NCBI GenBank assembly: GCA_947500505.1
Contig: CANMSL010000002.1
Location: forward strand, 310,001 to 374,000
Direction: 5' to 3'
Length of the DNA: 64,000 nucleotides
From: an uncultured Aquimarina sp.
GTDB lineage: Bacteria > Bacteroidota > Bacteroidia > Flavobacteriales > Flavobacteriaceae
A model generated the notes under the pieces. It was given only the letters and a program-made list of their open reading frames with translations, ran no database searches and was not told where the DNA came from. Both the position numbers and the translations under genes were made by a program. How positions within the stretch are numbered: position 1 is the stretch's first letter; the number at the start of each line of letters is the position of its first letter. Shown piece after piece: positions 1-8,466 of this stretch.

Positions 1-1
1 G

Positions 2-2215
2 GCAACCATTGGTTTCGACACGCAAAATGGTGGTGATGCGGATGATGTGTATGAGTGGGGCACGGGCTTCCATGATGATATTCTGATTGATGCGGGTGGT
101 AGTGATACTATCAAGATGCTGAACCTGAATGAAGCGGATGTGACGTTGGAGCAAGTGGGTGATGATATTGTGATTACCGCGATTAACTCCACGGAGCTGG
201 AAGAACTGACGATTCAGGGGCATTATTTAGCAACGGGTGCAGTAGAAAGCATCGAATTTGCTGATGGCAGTACGCTCGGCTTGGGCTTGTCTTCCACGGG
301 TCACACCAATGCGATTGAGTATATTGAAAATATGGATGTGGGTGTCAATGATACAGTCGTTGCAATGGGCGGTAATGACACGATTCGTTCATGGGATGGC
401 AATGACTCGATTGATGCAGGAGCTGGAGATGATTCGGTGCATGCAGGCGATGGCAATGATACGGTATTTGGCGGCACAGGTAATGACAATATACACACTG
501 GGTTGGATAATGATTCCGTTGATGGTGGCGATGGTGATGATTATATTTACGGCGCTGACGGCATGGATACGATTACAGGGGGTGCAGGCGCTGATACGCT
601 GCATGGTTACCTAGGTGATGATGTTTATATCTGGGGTGTTGGTGATGGCGATGACGTAATCGAAGAATCAGGCTATTCCGGTGGAGGTAATGATACGCTT
701 AAATTAATTGGAGGCATTACGCTGGCTGACCTTGACATCTTCGGTTCATCGGGCTGGCATATCAATGTGGTCTACATACCAACCGGTGAACACATCACAT
801 TGAGCAAGATGTTTTTTGATATAGATAGAATGATTGAAACCATTACCTTTGATGATGGCTCAACTTACAACTTAGACCAAGCTGTGGAATGGCGTGGTGG
901 CGATGGCGATGATTACATCAACGCGTCGTATCATGATGATACACTCTCCGGCAATGCACTCAATGACACGCTTGATAGTGGTCATGGGAATGATACGCTA
1001 ATTGGTGGTGCTGGTGATGACTGGCTATATGGTGATGCAGGCGATGATGTTTATGTGTGGGCATCGGGTGATGGCAACGACACCATTCAGGAAGACCCGT
1101 TTGAAGCCAATAGTGGTAATGACAAGATTGAGATGATTGGTGGCATTACGGCTGCTGATTTGGATGTCTACGGCATTGTAGGTGGTAGTATCATGATTAC
1201 CTATCTGCCCACTTCAGAAACCATCACGGTTAACTCTCAATTCGTGGATGTGGATTATCGTGTAGAAAATATCGTGTTTGATGACGGCACGTTGTTTGAT
1301 TTGGTCAATGGTATTAATAATTGGTTCGGCACATCAGGCAATGATAATTTGACCGGTACGTCCAATGATGAAACCTATGTCGGTGAAGCGGGTAATGACT
1401 CTATCCGTGGCCGTTATGGCGATGATACGTTAGAAGGTGGGCTTGGTGATGACACGCTCAAAGGCGAGAATGATGATGATTGGCTCACAGGCGGTCTGGG
1501 TGATGATTATGTACTTGGTGGCTCAGGTAATGACACCTATTTCTGGGCATCGGGTGATGGTAATGATGAGATATATGAATCATCAGGCACAGACACCTTA
1601 AAGATGACTGGTGGTATCACAGCGGCTGATTTAACCTTCGTTGGTGGAGCGAGCCAAAACTTGCTGATTACCTACACACCAACTGGTGAAGTGATTACGG
1701 TCAAAGACCATCACTATCATTCTTATCAAGATTATCGCATCGAAACCCTCGAGTTTGATGATGGCTCAACCTATAGCTTGCTCGAAGGGGTTGAGTGGTT
1801 TGGTTCGACAGGTAATGACACGCTCAAAGCCGGTAAATATGATGACACAATTACAGGTGATGCTGGCAATGATAAGATTTATGGCTATGCGGGTAATGAC
1901 AGCATCATTGGCGGCACTGGTAATGACTCGCTTTACGGCTATGAAGGTGATGATACTTACGTGTGGCAGAGTGGTGATGGAAATGATACGATTCAGGAAC
2001 TTAGCTCAAATGGTGGCATGGAAACCTTGCTGATGACGGGTGGTATTGTGGCTACTGACGTTACCTTCACCGACAGCGGCAATCACCTAATCATCACCCA
2101 TGCCCCAACGGGTGAAACCATCACCATTAGGTATCAAAACTACTATGACAGTGACTACCACGTCGAGACATTGGCATTTGACGATGGGAGTACGGTAGAC
2201 TTGTTGGGGGTGTAG
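2..2215 (+). CDS. RTX calcium-binding repeat protein, 3' part (gene enters from left edge)
   Basis: The reading frame is open to the left edge (first full codon at base 2), so the ATG at 47 is not the true start. The protein alternates glycine/aspartate-rich RTX nonapeptides (GGxGxDxx type, e.g. GGTGNDSLYG) with modules that begin like DDTYVWQSGDGNDTIQE and end like ETLAFDDGSTVDLL, the pattern of the haemolysin-type calcium-binding related domain. Four complete and one partial module are visible. RTX repeats bind calcium outside the cell and are typically exported by type I secretion; no T9SS C-terminal domain is seen and the N-terminus is outside the window. Base and codon use (many GGC/GGT, ACG, GCG) differ from the AT-rich genes that follow. 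Function beyond secreted calcium-binding repeats cannot be told. Confidence 0.85.
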   Translation, partial: ATIGFDTQNGGDADDVYEWGTGFHDDILIDAGGSDTIKMLNLNEADVTLEQVGDDIVITAINSTELEELTIQGHYLATGAVESIEFADGSTLGLGLSSTGHTNAIEYIENMDVGVNDTVVAMGGNDTIRSWDGNDSIDAGAGDDSVHAGDGNDTVFGGTGNDNIHTGLDNDSVDGGDGDDYIYGADGMDTITGGAGADTLHGYLGDDVYIWGVGDGDDVIEESGYSGGGNDTLKLIGGITLADLDIFGSSGWHINVVYIPTGEHITLSKMFFDIDRMIETITFDDGSTYNLDQAVEWRGGDGDDYINASYHDDTLSGNALNDTLDSGHGNDTLIGGAGDDWLYGDAGDDVYVWASGDGNDTIQEDPFEANSGNDKIEMIGGITAADLDVYGIVGGSIMITYLPTSETITVNSQFVDVDYRVENIVFDDGTLFDLVNGINNWFGTSGNDNLTGTSNDETYVGEAGNDSIRGRYGDDTLEGGLGDDTLKGENDDDWLTGGLGDDYVLGGSGNDTYFWASGDGNDEIYESSGTDTLKMTGGITAADLTFVGGASQNLLITYTPTGEVITVKDHHYHSYQDYRIETLEFDDGSTYSLLEGVEWFGSTGNDTLKAGKYDDTITGDAGNDKIYGYAGNDSIIGGTGNDSLYGYEGDDTYVWQSGDGNDTIQELSSNGGMETLLMTGGIVATDVTFTDSGNHLIITHAPTGETITIRYQNYYDSDYHVETLAFDDGSTVDLLGV

Positions 2216-2225
2216 CTAAAATTAA

Positions 2226-2624
2226 ATGCATCCTATAAAGCACTGGGTTGTTGCTATTATTATAGCAGGGCTATACTTCTGGATAGCCCCCTCACCTGTT
2301 GATGAGGAATTAGAAACAGGTCGTGTTAGGTATGTTGTTGATGGTGATACGTTCATATTAGATAAAAGCGAGATTCGTATTCGCCTATGGGGGGTGGACG
2401 CTGACGAACGAAATGAACCTGGTTATGCAAAAGCAAAAAATGTACTTAAAGATTTAGTACAAGGAAAGCCCATTTCATACCTTGTTAAGGATGTTGATAA
2501 ATACTATCGGATAGTTGCTCGTGTTTTTTTGGAAAATGAAACAGAAGTAAATCGCTATCTAATTGAGGGAAATTTCACCAAGGAGTATTGTCTATTTTCC
2601 AAAGGGTTTTATGGTTATTGTTAG
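2226..2624 (+). CDS. Small thermonuclease (SNase-like) with N-terminal membrane anchor
   Basis: 132 aa. An N-terminal hydrophobic segment (residues 7-22) could be a signal anchor. The rest has the SNase OB-fold signature: VVDGDTF near residue 39, then IRIRLWGVDADE with the catalytic-type Arg and acidic residues, and YRIVARVFL further on. SNases cut DNA or RNA with calcium. It starts 10 bases after the RTX stop, in the same direction, so the two may share a transcript. The C-terminus is short and ends in FYGYC, so the fold may be slightly truncated. In my knowledge such short anchored SNases are most familiar from Pseudomonadota, which fits the RTX neighbour. Confidence 0.8.
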   Translation: MHPIKHWVVAIIIAGLYFWIAPSPVDEELETGRVRYVVDGDTFILDKSEIRIRLWGVDADERNEPGYAKAKNVLKDLVQGKPISYLVKDVDKYYRIVARVFLENETEVNRYLIEGNFTKEYCLFSKGFYGYC

Positions 2625-2954
2625 TATCACATTTTAATGAGCAAGAAGAACACCTTGTTTATTAAAATTTACGGTTAAACCATATATTTATTATGGTATT
2701 AATATACTGAATACCAGTGATTTGATTGTGCTTTTAAACAAGTTTAATAGAGTTAATTCATCAAACAGGAATTTTACTAAAAATTCTCCTATCAAATATA
2801 CTTGTATAATGCCTTATTTCCCCAAAAAAAGGTGCAAAATAACCACAAAAAAACAGAAAAAGAAATTATTTTTTACAGAAAGATGATTGTAGTTTTGTCT
2901 GAATATCAGCTTATTAGATTAGATATTTTTATTACTAACAAATAAAACATTACT
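2625..2954. other. Gene-free AT-rich stretch; possible boundary of the RTX/SNase block
   Basis: No supported ORF. There is a weak hairpin (TGGTATT at 2694-2700 and AATACCA at 2710-2716) and several A-runs. Style changes here from the RTX/SNase block to flavobacterial-type genes, so this is where a transfer boundary or an assembly join would lie. Confidence 0.4.
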
Positions 2955-3119
2955 ATGACGGATTTTAAAAAACGCATTTTCTCAATTTCTTTTTTATTTT
3001 TAGCAGCACTATTTATTTCCTCATGTGAAGCAGAAACTATTGAGGATGAATTAAGCCTCGAAAATGAAACAGAAATACCCACTTACAAAACCAGTAAAGA
3101 CGAGCTGGAAGAAAGGTAA
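2955..3119 (+). CDS. 54-aa lipoprotein
   Basis: A short ORF with a clear Bacteroidota lipoprotein signal: basic N-terminus (FKKR), hydrophobic stretch, and lipobox LFISSC with the acylated Cys at residue 24. The mature part is only about 30 residues and very acidic (many Glu/Asp). Very small acidic lipoproteins are frequent in flavobacterial accessory DNA; their role is unknown to me. The 3' end overlaps the next gene by 56 bases, suggesting coupled expression. Confidence 0.6.
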   Translation: MTDFKKRIFSISFLFLAALFISSCEAETIEDELSLENETEIPTYKTSKDELEER

Positions 3120-3801
3120 ATATGTGATCATTGCACTTCTATTTTGTGCAATTGCATTCACACCATTAATACATACATTTTTACCCAAGAAAGTAGATAG
3201 AGAATATTCTATCGCTGACACAGAATTACATGAAGGTTTAAATGTATTAGATGACACATACGAAATCGAAATCACTGATGGTAAGGTAACTTGCTTCAGA
3301 GAATATGATTCCACTATAATTAATCGCGTCTTTGGTTGGAGCAACTGGAGACGCTTTTTATTGGGTGGATCTGGCTATTTCTGTTTATTCTTCCTTACTC
3401 TATTCAGTGTGTGGATATTTACTTATAAAGATCGTGATGATCCACTATTCCAAAAAACGGTGATCGTTGTACTTTCATTTTTCGGATTAGTAGCAGGCTG
3501 GTTCACCATATACTCCCTATACCCTAAACCAGATATTCCTTACGAAGCCTATTATATTTTGCTATTTCTTGGTTCTGTACTAATCAACGTCGCTATCTTC
3601 CTATTCTTGCGTTGGGCTTATAAAAGACAGGATGAGTTATCTGCTAAATTGGCCAACGCTACACGTAAGGTACAAAGATTAACTCATCTTATATCGTTTA
3701 GAATATATGGGCGCTACGTACAAACCAAGGATAAAAAAGATTATCTGGAAGAGACTTTGACCGAATATCATGAATTAAAAACTGAAAATGCTGCGGAATG
3801 A
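3064..3801 (+). CDS. Membrane protein with four predicted transmembrane helices, unknown function
   Basis: 245 aa. Hydrophobic segments lie near residues 19-38, 95-117, 130-150 and 160-183. The segment between the first two helices (about 55 residues) and the C-terminal 60 residues are charged and polar; the C-terminus looks helical. It overlaps the 54-aa lipoprotein at its 5' end and the 73-aa gene at its 3' end (ATGA), so three genes probably form one operon. I do not recognise the family. Similar lipoprotein plus membrane-protein sets occur on flavobacterial plasmids, but no role follows from that. Confidence 0.7.
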   Translation: MKQKYPLTKPVKTSWKKGKYVIIALLFCAIAFTPLIHTFLPKKVDREYSIADTELHEGLNVLDDTYEIEITDGKVTCFREYDSTIINRVFGWSNWRRFLLGGSGYFCLFFLTLFSVWIFTYKDRDDPLFQKTVIVVLSFFGLVAGWFTIYSLYPKPDIPYEAYYILLFLGSVLINVAIFLFLRWAYKRQDELSAKLANATRKVQRLTHLISFRIYGRYVQTKDKKDYLEETLTEYHELKTENAAE

Positions 3802-4019
3802 ATAGGAAAGACGCTAAAAAAATTAATCAGGAAATTCGTGAATCGGGTATTATATCCAATGAGATATATGAGTTTCTAGAAAAAGAAATTGATTCACTAT
3901 TGGAAGAAGAACTTAGGGAAGAGAAGTCACGCGTAAAGAACAAGATATCTGCGTTGTTCAATGATAACTATTTTCAAGCGTCAGCCTTTTTTAAGCAGTC
4001 ACTTCAACTTAGCTATTAA
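3798..4019 (+). CDS. Small charged helical protein, unknown
   Basis: 73 aa, rich in Glu/Lys, probably a coiled coil (EFLEKEIDSLLEEELREE). It starts within the previous stop (ATGA overlap), a strong sign of translational coupling to the membrane protein. Its 3' end overlaps the convergent HTH gene by 11 bases. Not recognised. Confidence 0.55.
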   Translation: MNRKDAKKINQEIRESGIISNEIYEFLEKEIDSLLEEELREEKSRVKNKISALFNDNYFQASAFFKQSLQLSY

Positions 4020-4356
4020 GGAATTTCTCTAGTGCTTCTTTATTAGAAACTACTTCAGATAGTCTTCGAGCTACCTCTTTATCGAGTATCTTACTGATTT
4101 TAGGGTCTTTGAATGCCAGTTCTTTATATTTAGAAAGGAAATTTGAAACCTCTTTTAATTGTCGTTTAACAGGGTGATTATCATCCAGTTCATTAACAAA
4201 TAAAGGTTCTAAAGCTTGCTTCTGAAGATCGCTTAAACTTTTACGATTAACTGCCATTCGAAAAGCATCGGCTTTCATATCAATATGACTTCCAATATCG
4301 CCATATGATAAACCATTCTTCTCTTTATATAATTTTAGTAGTTCATAGAAATCCAT
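4009..4356 (-). CDS. Small HTH regulator-like protein
   Basis: 115 aa. Residues 15-45 (LSYGDIGSHIDMKADAFRM and following) look like an XRE-type helix-turn-helix; the rest is helical and charged. Directly upstream of its start are two palindromes sharing GAACAATTGTTC, spaced two helical turns apart, which are the natural operator for this protein (inference). This suggests an autoregulated plasmid repressor. Confidence 0.6.
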   Translation of the reverse strand: MDFYELLKLYKEKNGLSYGDIGSHIDMKADAFRMAVNRKSLSDLQKQALEPLFVNELDDNHPVKRQLKEVSNFLSKYKELAFKDPKISKILDKEVARRLSEVVSNKEALEKFLNS

Positions 4357-4401
4357 TCACGAATTTTCTTTTAAAAAGTCCCCCAATAATTTTGTGATAA
4401 C

Positions 4402-4437
4402 GAACAATTGTTCTATATTAGCCGAACAATTGTTCGG
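4402..4437. promoter_or_regulatory. Double palindromic operator upstream of the 115-aa HTH gene
   Basis: GAACAATTGTTC at 4402-4413 and the perfect 16-base palindrome CCGAACAATTGTTCGG at 4422-4437 have centres 22 bases apart, about two turns of the helix. They lie just upstream of the minus-strand HTH gene that ends at 4356. The arrangement fits cooperative binding of two repressor dimers. Confidence 0.65.
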
Positions 4438-4552
4438 ATCATAAGACTGGTCGCTAGCAAATGTAATTAAAAATTGGTCAATTTTGACGGAATGAGGTTA
4501 TTAGAATTTCCCCAAACCGACTAAAACGCCAGTAAACACATCGTCATAATAT

Positions 4553-4568
4553 TTACGGAATTCCGTAA
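4553..4568. promoter_or_regulatory. Perfect 16-bp palindrome TTACGGAATTCCGTAA
   Basis: It sits 79 bases before the 79-aa ORF at 4647, in the gap between two divergent transcription units. A near-identical copy (TTACGGGATTCCGTAA, one mismatch) lies inside a small HTH gene at 5840-5855. Likely a protein-binding site; the cognate protein is unknown. Confidence 0.5.
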
Positions 4569-4646
4569 CGCCTCTTAAATGGCACGTTTAAAGATTACCC
4601 CACTAGCTTTTGAACGTCATTTTATTGTTGTACATAAACACGAAAA

Positions 4647-4886
4647 ATGGACGAAAAAGAAAAAGAAATATTAAAGGTACAAACCAGAAGACGAAAGGTC
4701 ACACATTATCTTAGAAAGAACACATCTTCACTGAATGTGAAGAAATCGTTGAACATCACCTATATGGAAAGAGTGCTCAATTTTAGAAAAGGAAGACTTC
4801 AAAAGTTTTCCTCTGGAATTGGACAGCTTACTGACCAGGAAGTGCTTATAGTTCACGACCACTTAAAGAAATTGACACGTTACTGA
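4647..4886 (+). CDS. Small basic protein, unknown
   Basis: 79 aa, strongly basic, no Cys. A run such as QTRRRKVTHYLRKNTSSLN suggests nucleic-acid binding; the C-terminal half (LTDQEVLIVHDHLKKL) is helical and could be part of an HTH. It is the first gene of a rightward group (4647, 4918, 5590) of small plasmid-type proteins. No family assigned. Confidence 0.5.
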   Translation: MDEKEKEILKVQTRRRKVTHYLRKNTSSLNVKKSLNITYMERVLNFRKGRLQKFSSGIGQLTDQEVLIVHDHLKKLTRY

Positions 4887-4917
4887 TTTTTATCAACACG
4901 ATTAAACCCGAAATACT

Positions 4918-5457
4918 ATGACAGAGAATGTAAAACTTAATAATAGTCGCAATCGATTCATACTGGCAATTATTCGTTCCATCCAGTTAGAAATGGATGA
5001 TTTTATGCGACGAGTCGCCAATAAAGAATGCTATGAGATGATGATTCATGAATGGGCCATTCGTCTCTTTGAAAGAGGAGTATCTACCGATCACGCTATC
5101 AACATCATTCACAGAGCCAGACGTTTTGTACTAATCTATAAAACGAAAAACAATTATCCCCCTACTCCTCCTGTTACCCTTGAAAGAATTCTTACTATGT
5201 TGAACGAACACCCTAAGTACAACGAGTTGAATGACCAGGCTAAACTTATCGTTCAAAAGAAAATAGCTGAGATGTTTAATAATAATGCACGTATTGAAGC
5301 TATTGAAGAAGTGTTAGAAAACATTAATCCCCATATTCAAGTCGATTCTGAACAAAATGAGGTCACATTTGTCAGGATGACTATACAAAAGATTCTCAAT
5401 GCGATTAGAAAATGGAATCTTACTGAATATTGGCAAAGTAAAAAAAGACAAAAATGA
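4918..5457 (+). CDS. Hypothetical helical protein
   Basis: 179 aa, mostly helical and charged, without signal peptide or membrane segment. No catalytic motif is evident. A proline-rich turn (YPPTPPVTLERIL) separates an N-terminal helical half from a C-terminal half. It begins 32 bases after the 79-aa gene and probably shares its transcript. Not recognised. Confidence 0.6.
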   Translation: MTENVKLNNSRNRFILAIIRSIQLEMDDFMRRVANKECYEMMIHEWAIRLFERGVSTDHAINIIHRARRFVLIYKTKNNYPPTPPVTLERILTMLNEHPKYNELNDQAKLIVQKKIAEMFNNNARIEAIEEVLENINPHIQVDSEQNEVTFVRMTIQKILNAIRKWNLTEYWQSKKRQK

Positions 5458-5589
5458 CAGAAAACCCCGTAACCAAGTAAATGTGTTAAGTTGAGTTAGT
5501 GCATTGATTGCCCCTTTGAGTCCTACCCGATCCCCCTGTTCATGGACACCTACTTATGGCTATAGCAATAAAACTCTAAACATCACTTT

Positions 5590-5922
5590 ATGAAAATCGT
5601 TAAACAACTAGAATTGATTGAGCAAGTTGACCAACTCATTCGACTGAACGCTACTGGTACACCTGATCAATTTGCCTCACGCTTACGTATTTCAAAGACC
5701 AAACTGTATCGTATCATAGCGGCGATGCGAGATATGAATGCCCCTGTTAGATATGATGATAAATTGTTCAGTTTTATCTATGAGCATCACGTCGAATTTA
5801 CATTTGGATTTAAGCCAAATATTGATAAAGACCAATCTTTTACGGGATTCCGTAAGAAGAAAAAAACACGTAAAAAAACACCTCTACGCCTTGTTAAAAA
5901 CGTTAAAAAAGTAGCGTGTTGA
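5590..5922 (+). CDS. HTH DNA-binding protein of the short flavobacterial type
   Basis: 110 aa. Residues 8-50 read as a winged-helix-like HTH (LELIEQVDQLIRLNATGTP, then SRLRISKTKLYRIIAAMR). The pattern of an ATGTP turn followed by a recognition helix recurs in small Bacteroidota HTH proteins from memory. The C-terminus is a lysine/arginine-rich tail (KKKKTRKKTPLRL), suited to nonspecific DNA contact. The coding sequence contains a near-perfect palindrome at 5840-5855 matching the one upstream at 4553, so it may be autoregulated from within the gene. Confidence 0.65.
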   Translation: MKIVKQLELIEQVDQLIRLNATGTPDQFASRLRISKTKLYRIIAAMRDMNAPVRYDDKLFSFIYEHHVEFTFGFKPNIDKDQSFTGFRKKKKTRKKTPLRLVKNVKKVAC

Positions 5923-6036
5923 TCGATCATACCCAACCGCTTATCGAAAAGATCTCTTATAGGGGTATTTACCCCTACTCATACTATTGTACAGTCCAAT
6001 ATATAAACATAAGTTTGTTATCTTAAACCTATTATT

Positions 6037-7389
6037 TTGAAACCCTTAACCAACGTTTTACACGTACTATTTCTTCTCATACAGGTAGTGTCGGTACAGG
6101 CACAGCAGCTGCCCGATATTATGCCAAAACTGCCAACGGTTGGAACGCTAGGCGATTATACCAATCAATATGGTCAAGCCAATAACATTTCATCTGCGTT
6201 GGTACCTATGAGTCAAAATCAACAAAACGCTATGCTCAGAGCTGAAGCAGATCAACATATTGCACAGGCACAGCAGGCAGAGCAAAAAAGACGAGTGGAT
6301 GCCCTGATAAATGAGGCGGTCGCCCATTTCTCAACACCATATAGTTTGCCCTCCTATGCAAATGAAAAAGGAACAAGTCAATACCGTGATGCTTTTGACC
6401 AGCTAAAAACAATGAAGAATGGTTTATTCTCCTTGAAGAAGGCCGTTTTTATAGTAGAGAATGCATTCAATGAGAACCAAAATGACTACGAATCATTCGA
6501 TAAAGTCATCCGTGAAACAGGTGTGTTTATAAAGAAGAAGATGCAGGAATTTGGTTATGATCCTAAAAGCAATGTAGCTAAGAACCTCATCTTGTTTCGG
6601 TTTTTCTCAGATACATTACAAATCTCATCTAATGGGCGCAAACATTTACCGCTAAATTATGATTTTGATGACCATAAAGGACAGAAAGACTGGTCGAAAA
6701 TGTTTGTTACTAAATTGCTCGAAGCAGGTTCTGGTCAGTGCCATTCATTACCATTACTATACCTGATACTTGCAGAAGAAATTGGAGCCGAAGCATATCT
6801 ATCAAACGCACCCAATCACACATATATCAAATTCCCCGATGATAATAAGCGAAAATGGCATAATATAGAACTAACCAGTCATATACTGACAACCAATGCA
6901 CATATTCTGCAAACAGGATACATTAAAGCCGAAGCCATACAACATAAGCTCTATTTACATCCGCTTAATGAGAAAGAACTACTCGCTCATATGCATACGG
7001 ATCTGGCAATGGGTTATGAACAGAAATATGGCAACGATCACTTTATGGATGAAGTGACACAACAGGCACTAGAATTACATCCCACAAGTATAACGGCTCA
7101 CCTTAATCGAGCTAATTACTATAACGAAATGGTACAGCACGTTTTTGAACAATTAGGCATTACCCGTGAAAATGCCGGCACAGAACTACCTAAATACCCA
7201 AGTGCACTGAAACTCTTTCAAACGATGGTCAAGCAACATAAAACCATTGACGCAATGGGTTACAAGAAAATGCCGGACGAAAAGTATCAGGCATGGTTAT
7301 CCAAAATGCAAGAACAGAAAGACAATCAGGAACAACAACAGATGAAACAGCAATTGCAAAAACTGACTAACCCCTTAACCAAACTATGA
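6037..7389 (+). CDS. Secreted transglutaminase-like (Cys-His-Glu) protein, first paralogue
   Basis: 450 aa with a signal peptide ending around VSVQAQ. The start is TTG; no in-frame ATG lies near and the signal peptide begins right there. The core is GSGQCHSLPLLYLILAEE (Cys235), APNHTYIK (His261) and HNIELTS (Glu278), spaced as in transglutaminase-like cysteine enzymes. The region upstream has a Gln/Ala-rich coiled coil, the C-terminus is helical with a Gln-rich tail. It overlaps the next gene by ATGA, and that gene is a shorter paralogue. They precede an RHS-core toxin gene in the same direction. The enzyme activity (protease, amidase or crosslinker) is inferred from the triad only. Confidence 0.7.
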   Translation: MKPLTNVLHVLFLLIQVVSVQAQQLPDIMPKLPTVGTLGDYTNQYGQANNISSALVPMSQNQQNAMLRAEADQHIAQAQQAEQKRRVDALINEAVAHFSTPYSLPSYANEKGTSQYRDAFDQLKTMKNGLFSLKKAVFIVENAFNENQNDYESFDKVIRETGVFIKKKMQEFGYDPKSNVAKNLILFRFFSDTLQISSNGRKHLPLNYDFDDHKGQKDWSKMFVTKLLEAGSGQCHSLPLLYLILAEEIGAEAYLSNAPNHTYIKFPDDNKRKWHNIELTSHILTTNAHILQTGYIKAEAIQHKLYLHPLNEKELLAHMHTDLAMGYEQKYGNDHFMDEVTQQALELHPTSITAHLNRANYYNEMVQHVFEQLGITRENAGTELPKYPSALKLFQTMVKQHKTIDAMGYKKMPDEKYQAWLSKMQEQKDNQEQQQMKQQLQKLTNPLTKL

Positions 7390-8465
7390 AACAATTACTT
7401 TTAATTCTTTCTCTTTTCACAATCACTACGATCTCGGCACAAGACAGAGAACTATTATACTGGGATGCTCTACGTATTCTCAAGGAAATGGTGGTTGATA
7501 CTACCAAACTTGATTTCAAGAAGGCGGTAATGACGACTGAAAATGCTTATTTATACGGAACTCTGGATACATTAGCATTTAACGATGAAGTTGACAAACT
7601 CACTCGATTTGCACAAACAGTCTATAAAAACAGATCCTTGCTGTATCAAGGTCGAGATAGTCTTGAAGTAAAAAAACAAGCTATTCTATACTCTGTTATG
7701 AAGGACACCATACCTTACCATAGTGGTGATGGTGAAATGTACAAACACGTCCCTTTTACCTATGACTTTGAGGATATTTGGGGCAGGAAAAATTGGGAGA
7801 ATATGTTTGTCTCGAAATTGCTACAAACACGCAAAGGTAATTGTCATTCCCTTCCGTATTTGTACAAGATTCTTGCTCAAGAAATGGGAACAGATGCCTA
7901 TCTGGCATTGGCACCGAATCATGTCTATATCAAACAACAAAACCTCAAAGATGGATGGTATAATACTGAACTAACAAGCGGTAACTTTCCAAATGATGCA
8001 TGGCTTATGGCATCAGGATACATTCATTTGGATGCCATATCTAATAAGATATACATGGAAGCTCTCAATGATCAACAAAGCATAGCGATGTGTATCATTG
8101 ATTTGGCGGAAGGATATAACAGAGCATTTCCTGCTAATGACGGTTCATTACCATTACTGGCATGCGAGATTGCATTGAAGGTGTATCCAAACTACATCAA
8201 CGGTAGAATTTTAAGAGCAGAAACGATTAAAAAAGCCTTGCAACAACGTATCGAAAATGAAGGTGGAGAGTTTTCTGAAAAAATTAGAGAGAACGAGAAA
8301 TACAAAGGTGTATTTCTCCAAATGCAACACGAATATGCCGTGATTCATCATGCAGGTTACCGGAGAATGCCCGAAGAAATGTACCTCAAATGGCTTAGTT
8401 CTCTCAATGAAGAACGAGAAAAATATTTAAACAAAGACATCACTAACCGTAACAAATCACACTAA
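7386..8465 (+). CDS. Secreted transglutaminase-like protein, second paralogue
   Basis: 359 aa with signal peptide MKQLLLILSLFTITTISAQ. The core KGNCHSLPYLYKILAQE (Cys153), APNHVYIK (His179) and YNTELTS (Glu195) matches the upstream paralogue residue for residue, with the same 26-residue Cys-to-His spacing. It lacks the Gln-rich N-terminal segment. Both end with a similar block (HAGYRRMPEEMYLKWLSSL here, MGYKKMPDEKYQAWLSKM there), so they arose by duplication. Start overlaps the previous stop (ATGA), and the next gene begins one base after this stop, so the three are one operon. A role in processing or releasing the RHS-core product next to it is speculative. Confidence 0.7.
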   Translation: MKQLLLILSLFTITTISAQDRELLYWDALRILKEMVVDTTKLDFKKAVMTTENAYLYGTLDTLAFNDEVDKLTRFAQTVYKNRSLLYQGRDSLEVKKQAILYSVMKDTIPYHSGDGEMYKHVPFTYDFEDIWGRKNWENMFVSKLLQTRKGNCHSLPYLYKILAQEMGTDAYLALAPNHVYIKQQNLKDGWYNTELTSGNFPNDAWLMASGYIHLDAISNKIYMEALNDQQSIAMCIIDLAEGYNRAFPANDGSLPLLACEIALKVYPNYINGRILRAETIKKALQQRIENEGGEFSEKIRENEKYKGVFLQMQHEYAVIHHAGYRRMPEEMYLKWLSSLNEEREKYLNKDITNRNKSH

Positions 8466-8466
8466 A

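Noticed and set aside
47..2215. ATG at 47 as the start of the RTX gene
   Set aside because: The frame is open to the window edge and the upstream residues continue the same module, so the true start lies outside.
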